Below are positions 46,594-55,382 of a stretch of 64,000 nucleotides of DNA, one piece after another. A program made the translations under genes and the position numbers. Each line of letters begins with the position of its first letter. The first letter of the stretch is position 1. The stretch is from DASZWJ01 sp963813895 (GTDB taxonomy: Bacteria; Pseudomonadota; Gammaproteobacteria; JAURND01), in the NCBI GenBank assembly GCA_963813895.1, contig CAWFAS010000004.1:248001-312000 (forward strand), given 5' to 3'. The notes beneath the pieces were generated by a model. That model was not told the origin of the DNA. It did not search any database and worked only from the letters and a program-made list of their open reading frames with translations.

Positions 46594-47175
46594 ATGCAGC
46601 AACTATTAAAAAAAATTATTAATGTGCCGGATAAGTATGCGCGGTTTTTAAATACCTTGAGTTTACTGGAATATATTGGTGCGCGAAAAATTATAAAAAG
46701 CCAAAAACAGCAACAATTGAATGAAAAATTATTAGCACATATTAGCGAAGAATTGCGTCATGCCTGGATATTAAAACGCGCTGCACTAAAAATTTCATCT
46801 CAGTGTGATAATTATGAGACCAGTAATTTATTATGTGGACCAGAAGCTATGCATTATTTCCAAACTATAGATCATGCTGCAGTGACACAATTGCAGGAAT
46901 CCGATCTATGGAACTGCTATTTATTTACGACTTTATTGCTTGAATTACGAGCTCTAGAGTTTTACTCAGCATTTGAGCAAGTACTTCAAGAATTGGGAAA
47001 GCCAAGTATTTTCCGCGGCATCCTGGCTGAGGAAAATCGGCACTTACAGGAAATGTTGGAGTGGATTCACCTAATTCCGGATCATGATGCAAAACTAAAG
47101 CAGTTAAAAAAAATTGAAACGACGGAGTTTTTAGTTTTTATGCAGGCCGTGGAAAAGTGCATAAGGGATTTGTGA
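46594..47175 (+). CDS. Ferritin-like di-iron protein in the biotin operon
   Basis: This 193-residue helical protein has the four-helix di-iron ligand pattern: a Glu in SLLEYIGARK, ExxRH in SEELRHAW, a Glu in LLELRALEFYSAF, and ExxRH in LAEENRHLQEM. It begins directly after the bioA stop with AAGGAG inside the end of bioA, so it belongs to the biotin operon. bioC and bioH, which make the pimeloyl moiety in E. coli, are absent from the window. I infer that this protein may help supply pimelate by oxidation or protect the pathway. It is not a biotin gene that I know by name. Confidence 0.7.
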   Translation: MQQLLKKIINVPDKYARFLNTLSLLEYIGARKIIKSQKQQQLNEKLLAHISEELRHAWILKRAALKISSQCDNYETSNLLCGPEAMHYFQTIDHAAVTQLQESDLWNCYLFTTLLLELRALEFYSAFEQVLQELGKPSIFRGILAEENRHLQEMLEWIHLIPDHDAKLKQLKKIETTEFLVFMQAVEKCIRDL

Positions 47176-47182
47176 AAGCCAC

Positions 47183-48217
47183 CTAGAGAGCTTGTGCACA
47201 CAAAGAAGCTTCTCCACAGGAAAAACTTTTTATTGTTCCCTTTTCGATTTCCAATAAAAAAAAGCCTTCCTCATTAATTCCGCGCCCAATGCCTTGGTAA
47301 ATCTCACTCCCTAAGGTAATACGGACTGGTTTATTCAATGTGTTATTTACCGCTGAAAAATCGCGCAAAAATGGCTGAAACCCTTTTTTCTGAAATACAG
47401 ACAGGGCATTGAGTAATTCCTCCAATAGGTAAGCTGTAAGCTTATTTCGTTCCGGGAAGCACTGGATAATCTCAGTCAGATCCGTAGCTGGAAAATCCAG
47501 CGCTTTTTTTAAGCCACCGCTTAAATACAAATTCAACCCCACGCCAATAACAGCATCGCAGTTAAAGTTAAATTCACCGCGTAAGTCAATTAAAACGCCA
47601 CCCAGTTTACGTCCGCGCCACATTATATCATTGGGCCATTTAACAGTAATGTCGTGACTGATCCCATATTTTTTTAAAGCACGTATAATGGCCACGGATA
47701 TTACTAGGCTTAACCCGGATAATTGCGACGAGTCATTCGAAAAATGCCACAATAATGATAAATAAATATTGTTGCCAAAGGGGGATAACCATCTGCGATT
47801 GAATTTGCCTCGACCCGCAGTTTGCAGTTCAGCCAGACAAATAGCGACGCTGTGATCTTTATTTTGTAACTGCTCCAATAAATAGTTATTGGTTGAGGGT
47901 ATTTTATCAAAAATAATACTTTTCTTGATATAGCTATGATACTCAGGAGACAAACAAGATTTAATTTTACGCAAATTCAGCAATTCAAAGCTTTCCTGAA
48001 TGCGATAGCCTTGGTTGGTTTTGGCCTCAATGTGGATGCCCATTTCTTGTTTAAGTTGATTGATAAGCTTCCATACGGCGCTGCGGGTAATTCCTAGGCT
48101 CTCGCCCAGATGAGCACCCGAGTGGGCATTACCATCGCTTAAAATTTTCAAAAGTTTTTTGATTTTGAAATTTTTTGTGCTAGATAATTCTCGGCTTGGT
48201 TCAGATGCATTTGTCAT
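47183..48217 (-). CDS. birA: Bifunctional biotin ligase/biotin operon repressor BirA
   Basis: The 344-residue protein has an N-terminal winged helix (residues about 18-80, with LGITRSAVWKLINQLKQ), then the ligase domain with GRGKFNRRWLSPFGNNIYLS and KWPNDIMWRGRKLGG, and a C-terminal SH3-like part. It biotinylates acetyl-CoA carboxylase and, as the biotinyl-AMP complex, represses the biotin operator. It is convergent with the di-iron gene, with only 7 bases between the stops. Confidence 0.94.
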   Translation of the reverse strand: MTNASEPSRELSSTKNFKIKKLLKILSDGNAHSGAHLGESLGITRSAVWKLINQLKQEMGIHIEAKTNQGYRIQESFELLNLRKIKSCLSPEYHSYIKKSIIFDKIPSTNNYLLEQLQNKDHSVAICLAELQTAGRGKFNRRWLSPFGNNIYLSLLWHFSNDSSQLSGLSLVISVAIIRALKKYGISHDITVKWPNDIMWRGRKLGGVLIDLRGEFNFNCDAVIGVGLNLYLSGGLKKALDFPATDLTEIIQCFPERNKLTAYLLEELLNALSVFQKKGFQPFLRDFSAVNNTLNKPVRITLGSEIYQGIGRGINEEGFFLLEIEKGTIKSFSCGEASLCAQAL

Positions 48218-48424
48218 AGGTAATTGCTAATTTTACATTTTTATTGGCTTAAAAGATCATCACCCTCAGACATGAGGTGAATGAGCTGCAAACTCACGTT
48301 ATATCCCGAAGTTTTCAATTGAAAAGGTAACTATTCAGCATGTTAACCAAAGAGCCAATAGAGACCCCCCCTCTTCCTAACCTTCTCCCGCAAGCGGGGG
48401 AAGGGACCGTAAGGTGCGCAAAAC
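48218..48424. repeat. Intergenic region with half of a family D repeat
   Basis: CCCCCTCTTCCTAACCTTCTC followed by CCGCAAGCGGGGGAAGGG at about 48366-48410 resembles the arms at 54857-55119, and the preceding GCCAATAGAG is shared too. No gene is seen. Confidence 0.55.
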
Positions 48425-48454
48425 AAACGAGCTAGTTGTTAAGCCAGCTCGTTT
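48425..48454 (-). terminator. Probable terminator of the MFS gene
   Basis: On the minus strand AAACGAGCT pairs with AGCTCGTTT across a 12-base loop and is followed by GTTTTG. It lies 38 bases past the stop codon of the exporter gene. Confidence 0.55.
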
Positions 48455-48491
48455 CTCGACTTATCAATGAACAGCTGAAATTTTCTGATAG

Positions 48492-49697
48492 TTATGAGCC
48501 TCTAGCATTAGATCGAGCCACAAATTCCGTTAAAAAATAGGCAAAAACTATCAACGCACTCATTAAACCAATACTGCAAATCGCCATCCACCCACCTTTG
48601 ACATAAGCAAAACTGCTCAAAGCAGAACCTACTGCTCCTCCGACAAAAAAAGTAGTGATATAGATGCCATTCAATCGCCCTCGCTCTGCAGCAGCTAACA
48701 TATAGATGGCGCGTTGGCCTACTACCAAATTAGAGCAAACCCCAGCATCCAATAAAATCGCTGCTAACACCAACACTAGGATCGAATCTCTACCCAAATA
48801 AGCTAGAACAAATGCCACCGCGACTAACATAATAGCCAAACCGGTTGCCAAACGTGAATGACCACGATCTGCCAGTCGACCGGCTAATGGTGCTGCCAAT
48901 ATACCACTGATGCCCGCAAAGGCAAATAACGCTACCTGACTTTGCGAATAGTGAAAGCTAGGTCCCAATAGTAGCAAAGCAATCGATGTCCAAAATAAGC
49001 TAAAAGCTGCAAATAAAAATGCATGATACAGGGAGCGGCGACGTAATATCGGATAACGTTTCCAGAGCTGCGGCAGGGAAGTCAGTATCGCAGCATAGGA
49101 AGAGGTTTCCTGAGGTTGCCTTCGCGGTAATTTGGTCAACACCAATACGGCAAAGATTAGCAACAATATTAGCGAAAGAATGAACACTGCTTTCCACATG
49201 AATACATCGGCCAACCAACTGGCCAAAGGTCTGGACAACATAATACCCAACGATAGACCGCTGACAACATTACCGACCGTTTTACCTCGATTTTCTTCAG
49301 CTGATAAATGAGCGGCAAAAGGGACCATCACCTGGGCGCTCACAGATGTCGCCCCCAGCAGAAAAGAAAAGATCAAAAACATTAAACCGGTTTGGGAAAA
49401 TAAAATCCCAATCAATGCTATCGCGCATGCACAGAGCAACCAGAAAATTAAACGCCGATTCTCAGTTAAATCGGCCATCGGCACGATGAAAATAAGACCG
49501 ACCCCATAGCCAATTTGGGTTAAAGTCACAATAAAACCAGTTACAGCATGATTTAGATCTAAGTAAGAGCCAATAAGTGAAATCAGGGTTTGGGAATAAT
49601 AGATATTAGCTACCGTTATTCCACAGCCTGCTGATAAAATGAAGGTTAGTCCGCGAGTTAGATAAGGAGAACAATTGGTTTTATAGTTTTTGGACAT
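48492..49697 (-). CDS. MFS transporter, 12-TM
   Basis: The 401-residue protein has about 12 membrane helices and an N-terminal segment GCGITVANIYYSQTLI typical of a proteobacterial MFS group with predicted efflux function. The loop after helix 2 reads DLTENRRLIFW. It is monocistronic with a likely terminator. Substrate unknown. Confidence 0.87.
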   Translation of the reverse strand: MSKNYKTNCSPYLTRGLTFILSAGCGITVANIYYSQTLISLIGSYLDLNHAVTGFIVTLTQIGYGVGLIFIVPMADLTENRRLIFWLLCACAIALIGILFSQTGLMFLIFSFLLGATSVSAQVMVPFAAHLSAEENRGKTVGNVVSGLSLGIMLSRPLASWLADVFMWKAVFILSLILLLIFAVLVLTKLPRRQPQETSSYAAILTSLPQLWKRYPILRRRSLYHAFLFAAFSLFWTSIALLLLGPSFHYSQSQVALFAFAGISGILAAPLAGRLADRGHSRLATGLAIMLVAVAFVLAYLGRDSILVLVLAAILLDAGVCSNLVVGQRAIYMLAAAERGRLNGIYITTFFVGGAVGSALSSFAYVKGGWMAICSIGLMSALIVFAYFLTEFVARSNARGS

Positions 49698-49860
49698 AGC
49701 GATTAATTAAAATTTGCACTTCTAATACCGATGGAATTATTGCTTTATTCAAGCAAATTGGTTTTTTCGCAATTACTGCTAAAATGATACTAGGTTTTAC
49801 AATTTGATGCAATGAGGCATTAAATATATTCGTAAATATTCATTTAGCACGTTTTAAAAT

Positions 49861-50048
49861 CCGAGCCGCGCGCGCGTCAACAAGCGTTGCCCAAGTTGTG
49901 AACTGCTAGCTGTCATCCTGAGCGCAGTCTTATTGAGGTGTTACCTTAATGGAGATTCTTCGCTGCGCTCAGAATGACAGCGCATGTTCAGAATGACAGC
50001 TACTGCAGTTCACAACTTGGGCAACGCTTGCTGACGCGCGCGGCTCGG
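49861..50048. repeat. MITE family C, complete copy
   Basis: About 45-base inverted arms run from CCGAGCCGCGCGCG through GTTGCCCAAGTTGTGAACTG and return as the complement ending CGCGCGGCTCGG. The inside holds a second weaker palindrome (CTGTCATCCTGAGCGCAG with TGCGCTCAGAATGACAG). No ORF is present. Confidence 0.82.
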
Positions 50049-50096
50049 ATTCGTCTCACCTCAAGGAGATCCTTCACTGCGTTCAGGATGACAGCT

Positions 50097-50592
50097 AAGG
50101 TTGCTATTATATTTGATGTTTTTATAGCACCGGATTTTTTCTGAGTATAAACAGTAGTGTATGAAGTGAGAATGCCTTTACTATCAGCACGCTGTGCTGG
50201 ATTTCACGAATTTTGGTGTCTTTGTGCGTTTTAATCCGTTCGAGTGATAACTTGCTAATATTGTCGTCGTGGTTCACATAAGTAATTCAAAATATCAAAT
50301 ATATAAATTCCTTCATTATGCAAACTGTTATATACATTGCGCATCGTCTTTTCAAAATGGGCTTTAGTAAGATGACCACTGCATTAAAAATCGTTATAAC
50401 AGAGTCGAAAATGCCAACGCTGACATTGCGCATATCGCCTTGATGAAACTCCAGCTCTAATTTTTCTTGCCGTGCTTTTTGCTTTGCTAATTTTAACATG
50501 CCTGGACTAATATCTGATCCAACCACTTGATATCCTCGTTTCACAAGCCAAAAAACCTGTGAACCCGTTCCACAGGTCATATCCAGCACTGT
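50097..50592 (-). pseudogene. Duplicate methyltransferase relic
   Basis: This copy is over 90 percent alike by eye to 50951-51448, part of the intact methyltransferase gene. It has small deletions, for example at GTAATTCAAAATATC and TGACCACTGC, that shift the frame. It lacks the last 140 bases of the gene, replaced by MITE C flank, and the N-terminal part beyond MTCGTGSQ. Confidence 0.85.
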
Positions 50593-50680
50593 TGTGCATT
50601 ATGTCTTCGGTTCAATGGTTTTTACAAAAATAGATACGATGACAATCCCACTGAAAAAAACCAGACTGGCAATAATTAAG
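50593..50680 (-). pseudogene. Fragment of the MFS gene 3-prime end
   Basis: TTGTGCATTATGTC followed by TTTACAAAAATAGATACGAT and CCCACTGAAAAAAACCAGA matches 53264-53345, the end of the exporter gene at 53276. It is joined on the left to the methyltransferase relic. Confidence 0.8.
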
Positions 50681-50694
50681 ATTGCTTCTCACAA

Positions 50695-50810
50695 GCACTC
50701 AATGCCTGCGTTTAAAAAAAGAATTAGACGATGTACGAGCGATTTGTCAGCAGATGATGCATGAACCTGAAGGCAGATTAAAAGTAGTGGTCTTTGAATA
50801 TTTTGCCCTG
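50695..50810 (+). pseudogene. Internal fragment of the LysR gene
   Basis: GCGTTTAAAAAAAGAATTAG through GTGGTCTTTGAATATTTTGC matches 55588-55695 inside the LysR gene almost exactly. It then joins the 3-prime end of the intact methyltransferase gene. Confidence 0.85.
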
Positions 50811-51590
50811 CTATTGTTTTCTCGCTACTGTTAAAATACGTTCCGTTTTTTGCGCTGAAAATTTAGATCCATCAATGCCATATTGACCTAAGACTTTAAA
50901 TCCGTTCCTGGCTAACATTTCCCGTAACTCTTTTGCTGTATAAAGTTGCAAGGTTGCTATTATATTTGATGTTTTTATAGCACCGGATTTTTTCTGGGTA
51001 TAAAAAGTAGTGTATGAAGTGAGAATGCCTTTGCTATCGAGCACGCTGTGCTGGATTTCACGAATTTTGGTGTCTTTGTGCGTTTTAATCCGTTCGAGTG
51101 ATAACTTACTAATATTGTCGTCGTGATTCACATAAGTTAAATTCAAAATATCAAATATATAAATTCCTTCATTATGCAAACTGTTGTGTACATTTCGCAT
51201 CGTCTTTTCAAAATGATTTTTAGTAAGATGACCCACTGCATTAAAAATCGTTAAAACAGCGTCGAAAATGCCAACTCTGACATTGCGCATATCGCCTTGA
51301 TGAAACTCCAGCTCTAATTTTTCTTGCCGTGCTTTTTGCTTTGCTAATTTTAACATGCCTGGACTAATATCTGATCCAACCACTTGATATCCTCGTTTCA
51401 CAAGCCAAAAAACCTGTGAGCCCGTTCCACAGGTCATATCAAGCACTGTATCAACGTAATATTTCTTTAGTATTTTTTCTATGGTTTGGTTGGTAACTTT
51501 TTCATTCAGTGAATCTTCATGAAATAATGCTTCATATTTGCTGTGAGTGTTATACCACTTCGGTATTTCACCATGCTTAATCTTGGCCAT
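50811..51590 (-). CDS. Class I SAM-dependent methyltransferase
   Basis: The 259-residue protein has motif I VLDMTCGTGSQVFWL, motif II GSDISPGML and a post-I acidic residue (GDMRNV), the small-molecule methyltransferase fold of the cytoplasm. Substrate unknown. The last codons overlap the duplication junction at 50810. A decayed duplicate lies next to it. Confidence 0.85.
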   Translation of the reverse strand: MAKIKHGEIPKWYNTHSKYEALFHEDSLNEKVTNQTIEKILKKYYVDTVLDMTCGTGSQVFWLVKRGYQVVGSDISPGMLKLAKQKARQEKLELEFHQGDMRNVRVGIFDAVLTIFNAVGHLTKNHFEKTMRNVHNSLHNEGIYIFDILNLTYVNHDDNISKLSLERIKTHKDTKIREIQHSVLDSKGILTSYTTFYTQKKSGAIKTSNIIATLQLYTAKELREMLARNGFKVLGQYGIDGSKFSAQKTERILTVARKQ

Positions 51591-51713
51591 GAGTTTTCTA
51601 TCCTAATTTGTTACTTTATTGAAGAACTAAGATTTACAACTATTCGAAAATAACGAGGGATTGTAGAGCTCAATCTTGGTTAAACATTATGATGAGCGGG
51701 GCTCTAATCCATC

Positions 51714-53057
51714 CTAGGAGATAATACAGGTCGATTCGTTTGAATCACTTTCTCTTAACTGATTTTCTATCATATCCAAATTAAGAATAATTCTATTTTT
51801 TTTAATATTTAGAATTTCATGCGTGGACTCGGTTTGATTTAATTTAGTCAATTTTTTGTGAATAGAGAGCGCTTCCTCCATATAGCTTAAAGCTTTATCA
51901 AATAGGTTCGTTGCTGCGTATAAAAGCCCTAACTTAAAACAAATATATTTATCCAATTGCATTGCACTTATATTCAAGGGGTGTTGTTTTACTTGTTCGT
52001 GCAGTTCGCTATAAGTATCTATAGCGGTTTGACCCGCATCAATTTTCTGAATTTTTGGCAAAATTTCATGCATAATTGTGTCGTCTTTTATGTTTCTGAG
52101 AGGAAAAAAAGATGGTTTTGAATCTTTGATTTCTTTAAAGCTCTCAGGCAATTTCAGACGTCTAATTCCACTGGAAAGATATTGTGCATTAGGATATTTA
52201 TCTTTATGTATTTTATTAGATGCTTCACTTTCTATAAGTAATACACCCTTCGACTCTTTTGTGCGTTTAGTATCACGAGATAAAACAAGTGATCGAAAAA
52301 AAGAAAGTTCTGGATCATTTGTTTTGCAGAGAAACAGATTTAATATCATGGGTGAACTAAAACCATTAAGATCCTCTTGCCAAGCATCAGAATTGTAATC
52401 TCTGCGTTGAATCTCAATAGACGAAACACGATCAACAATAAAATCCCATACACTTGTTTCTCTAACATCAACTAGTCGTTTAGATGAATTTGTAAAAACG
52501 TTGAAGTCCTCGCCAAGTGATTTATAAATATCAATAACCGGCCGATCGAGAAAACCCGAATCCTCTTGTTGCAAGGCGATTGCTAGCCATTGTATTGAAT
52601 GAGAAAAATCGCCATGCGTATTATTTCTCAACCCCGAGTCTTTTATTAGCAACCCTTGCCTTAACAGTGCTCTAAATCCAGCTGGTTTAATTTTCCAATC
52701 AGCTTTAGCAAAACCTTCTTGAAAACCACGCCGGCCTAATTGTTCTAAAATTACATGGCTCAACACCTTGCTTTGTTGTGGGTAGAATTCTCCTTTTACA
52801 GGTGCTTTTAGTACGGCTGGTTTTTTTTCCTCATCGAGCACATTACGTTCGCTTCCTTTTTTGATTAATAATTTCTCTATTTTTATAAGCTGCTCAATAA
52901 CTGCTAGTGGTTCTTCCAAAAAAAGACGTATGTTGACATATTGAGTTAATAATCCTTTTGGTCCTTCAAAACGTGTGAATCGTTTAGCTAATTCCTGTCT
53001 GTATTGCTGAACTGAAAGGTCAGGAGGTTTCCACTTTTTAGAAGAAGGTTCAATCAT
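51714..53057 (-). CDS. TPR protein ending in a CaaX prenylation box, candidate effector
   Basis: The 447-residue protein (474 if a GTG at 53138 is used) has an uncharacterised N-terminal domain rich in charged residues and a C-terminal TPR region (YICFKLGLLYAATNLFDKALSYMEEALSIHKKL). It ends in ESTCIIS. Cys-Ile-Ile-Ser is a eukaryotic CaaX box with serine last, favouring farnesyltransferase. Bacteria lack that enzyme, but Legionella effectors such as AnkB use host prenylation through such boxes. No signal peptide or membrane span is seen. A truncated paralogue with the same ending is at 13627. I prefer the ATG at 53057, with AAGGAA close before it. Confidence 0.72.
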   Translation of the reverse strand: MIEPSSKKWKPPDLSVQQYRQELAKRFTRFEGPKGLLTQYVNIRLFLEEPLAVIEQLIKIEKLLIKKGSERNVLDEEKKPAVLKAPVKGEFYPQQSKVLSHVILEQLGRRGFQEGFAKADWKIKPAGFRALLRQGLLIKDSGLRNNTHGDFSHSIQWLAIALQQEDSGFLDRPVIDIYKSLGEDFNVFTNSSKRLVDVRETSVWDFIVDRVSSIEIQRRDYNSDAWQEDLNGFSSPMILNLFLCKTNDPELSFFRSLVLSRDTKRTKESKGVLLIESEASNKIHKDKYPNAQYLSSGIRRLKLPESFKEIKDSKPSFFPLRNIKDDTIMHEILPKIQKIDAGQTAIDTYSELHEQVKQHPLNISAMQLDKYICFKLGLLYAATNLFDKALSYMEEALSIHKKLTKLNQTESTHEILNIKKNRIILNLDMIENQLRESDSNESTCIIS

Positions 53058-53275
53058 TTTCCTTGCTCGGCTAGTAAAACGGAAGGCCAGGTTAATCTGC
53101 AATATCCTCGCGCTGCATTGCTCCAATTTTCCGGCCACTTCTTATAGGACTAAATAATAGCAAATAAATATTATGCTAATATTAAATCCGTCCCAGATCG
53201 AATCGAAATTTATTGATTTTGGCATGGCTGTTTAATAATGGGCATAAATGACACCATTGTGCATTATGTCATAGC

Positions 53276-54643
53276 TTAAATAGTATTTACAAAAATAGAT
53301 ACGATGATAGCCCCACTGAAAAAAACCAGAGCAGCGATTATTAAACTATAATGCAAGCCCTGCATGAACTGCCCAGAGGCAACCAATGCGCCAAAAATGG
53401 CAACGCCTAAAAGACTGCCGATCTGGCGACTCACATTCAATATGCCTGAAGCTAAACCTGCGCGATTGGCAGGCACTGAGTGCACAACAGCCACTGTTGC
53501 AGCTGGCATGGTAAACGCGATGCCAAAGCCGAGCGCAGCTAAAGGTAAAATTAATATCCAATAGGATGGGCTGGTTTCGCCTAATATCAGCAACGATAAA
53601 AAACCTACGGCACCCACGATTAGACCTGTCAGCATAGGTAACTTAGCGCCGACATGACTGGTCAACTTGCCGCTTAAATACGAAGCAATGGCCACTACCC
53701 CGGTCATAGGCAATAAGGCAAAGCCCGTCGCTAATATAGAGTAATTACGGATTTGTTGGAAATACAACGGTAGTAAAAACAGTTCGCCATAAAAACTGAT
53801 ATTTAAAATCAAACCCACGGCAGTGGCAGCAGAAAATGTTTTAAGTTTGAAAAAATGCAGGGGCAGCATGGGTGATTGAGCCCGATGCTCAACTAAAAGA
53901 AAAGTACAGAAAAGCGCTAGAGATATCAGTAAACTGCCAAGCACAATACCAGAACCCCAACCTAAACTGCCCGCTTCAATCAAGCCAACAGATAATGCGG
54001 CAATACTGAGAATAGACAGCATCTGTCCCCAGAAATCAAAGTGAGTGATTGTTTTTTTATTGCGCGCAGGAGTTAAATATTTTCCAGTTAGCCCTATGCC
54101 TATGATCCCAACTGGAATATTAATTAAAAATATACCGCGCCAACCCAATGTGGTAGCTAATAACGCGCCTAAGATGGGACCGGATGCCGCCGCAATTCCC
54201 CCTACTCCCGCCCAGATACCGATTGCCTTGGCACGATCTTTGGGATTTTCATAGGCTGCATGAATCAATGCCAAGGAGGTGGGTACCATCATAGCCGCTG
54301 CTATTCCTTGAAGAAATCGAAACAGAATCAACATGGAAAAATTGCTTGCCAGGCTGCAACCCACCGAGGTAGCTACAAATAAAACTAATCCTGAAATAAA
54401 AGTAGGTTTAGCGCCGAATTGATCGCCCAGACTGCCTGCGGATAAGAGTAAACAGGCAAAGGTTAAGGCATATCCGGCCACTACCCATTGTAAATTGGCT
54501 ATAGTCCCATGCAAATCCTGAGCGATGACAGGCAGCGCCACATTAATAATAGTGGCATCTATTATCACCATGAAAAAACCAAAACATAAGGCGATCAGCG
54601 GCAAGTGTTTATTGTGAGAAGGATTTGCTAAGGTGGTATTCAT
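53276..54643 (-). CDS. MFS exporter, 14-TM DHA2 type
   Basis: The 455-residue protein has the DHA2 features VIDATIINVALPVIA in helix 1, GDQFGAKPTFISG after helix 2 and LRGIFLINIPVG-type sequence near helix 6. It is somewhat short for 14 helices but otherwise complete. GAGAGAAAA lies before the ATG. The LysR gene at 55383 is divergent and may regulate it, although a repeat now separates them. Confidence 0.88.
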   Translation of the reverse strand: MNTTLANPSHNKHLPLIALCFGFFMVIIDATIINVALPVIAQDLHGTIANLQWVVAGYALTFACLLLSAGSLGDQFGAKPTFISGLVLFVATSVGCSLASNFSMLILFRFLQGIAAAMMVPTSLALIHAAYENPKDRAKAIGIWAGVGGIAAASGPILGALLATTLGWRGIFLINIPVGIIGIGLTGKYLTPARNKKTITHFDFWGQMLSILSIAALSVGLIEAGSLGWGSGIVLGSLLISLALFCTFLLVEHRAQSPMLPLHFFKLKTFSAATAVGLILNISFYGELFLLPLYFQQIRNYSILATGFALLPMTGVVAIASYLSGKLTSHVGAKLPMLTGLIVGAVGFLSLLILGETSPSYWILILPLAALGFGIAFTMPAATVAVVHSVPANRAGLASGILNVSRQIGSLLGVAIFGALVASGQFMQGLHYSLIIAALVFFSGAIIVSIFVNTI

Positions 54644-54652
54644 TTTTCTCTC

Positions 54653-54751
54653 TTAATTTAGAAGGGATAGAGGTGCTGATGATTTGTCGAATAACAGGCC
54701 GATAATGAAAATAATGCCTAATAACAGAATAAAAACATAAATTTGATGCAT
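54653..54751 (-). CDS. Possible 32-residue membrane peptide upstream of the exporter
   Basis: An ATG at 54751 opens a short frame (MHQIYVFILLLGIIFIIGLL, then a polar tail) that forms one membrane helix and stops 9 bases before the exporter start. The ribosome site is weak. It could be a small accessory protein or leader, or chance. Confidence 0.35.
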   Translation of the reverse strand: MHQIYVFILLLGIIFIIGLLFDKSSAPLSLLN

Positions 54752-54856
54752 GGGTTAATTATTCTGTATGCGATGGAGGATAGGTTTTGCATGGATTAAC
54801 TTCCTTGATAATGAATAAAAGTGGGTTGTAGATTGATTGACATTGTGCCAATAGAG

Positions 54857-55119
54857 GCAACCCCTCTCCCTAACCCTCTCCCGCAAGGGGAGAGGGGATA
54901 TAGAGCGGGAAGAAAATACAGAGCGAGGTAAAGTTTGGTGCCACTTTTGACTAGCGCTACCTTTTTCCTCTAGCTATCTATTATCTCCAGGCAGCATCTC
55001 TTCCTCTGGCGCTATATCGGCTCTCCCCGGGGGGCGTTGTTGAATAATTCACTTCCTAACTATCTGAAACTCTATGATCCCCTCTCCCCTTGCGGGAGAG
55101 GGTTAGGGAGAGGGGTTGC
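54857..55119. repeat. Palindromic repeat, family D, complete copy
   Basis: GCAACCCCTCTCCCTAACCC and the following TCTCCCGCAAGGGGAGAGGGG form the left arm. Its reverse complement ends at 55119. Each arm is itself a hairpin. The centre of about 180 bases carries no gene. It lies between the divergent LysR and exporter genes. Confidence 0.8.
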
Positions 55120-55382
55120 TTCCCTCAAGCACCCAACCCATTCCCTCTACGAACTCTACCCAATTAAGTGAAAAATCATTTAACTAATTTTTTGTTCCTT
55201 TTAATAGTTTTAAAGCCGTCTTATAAACATTTTCAACCGTGAATCCGTATCGTTCCTTCAACGCCTTTCCTAGTGCGGAAGCGCCGCAATTTTGTGTTCA
55301 ATTGTCAGTTGATTATATTTGTTTCCATATAAGATATAAATATCTACAATAGGCAATCTCTGTTTCTTTTTTGGAAACCTTT

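Noticed and set aside
54857..55119. Simple transcription terminators for the LysR and exporter genes
   Set aside because: The hairpins are far from either stop codon and belong to a palindromic repeat seen elsewhere.
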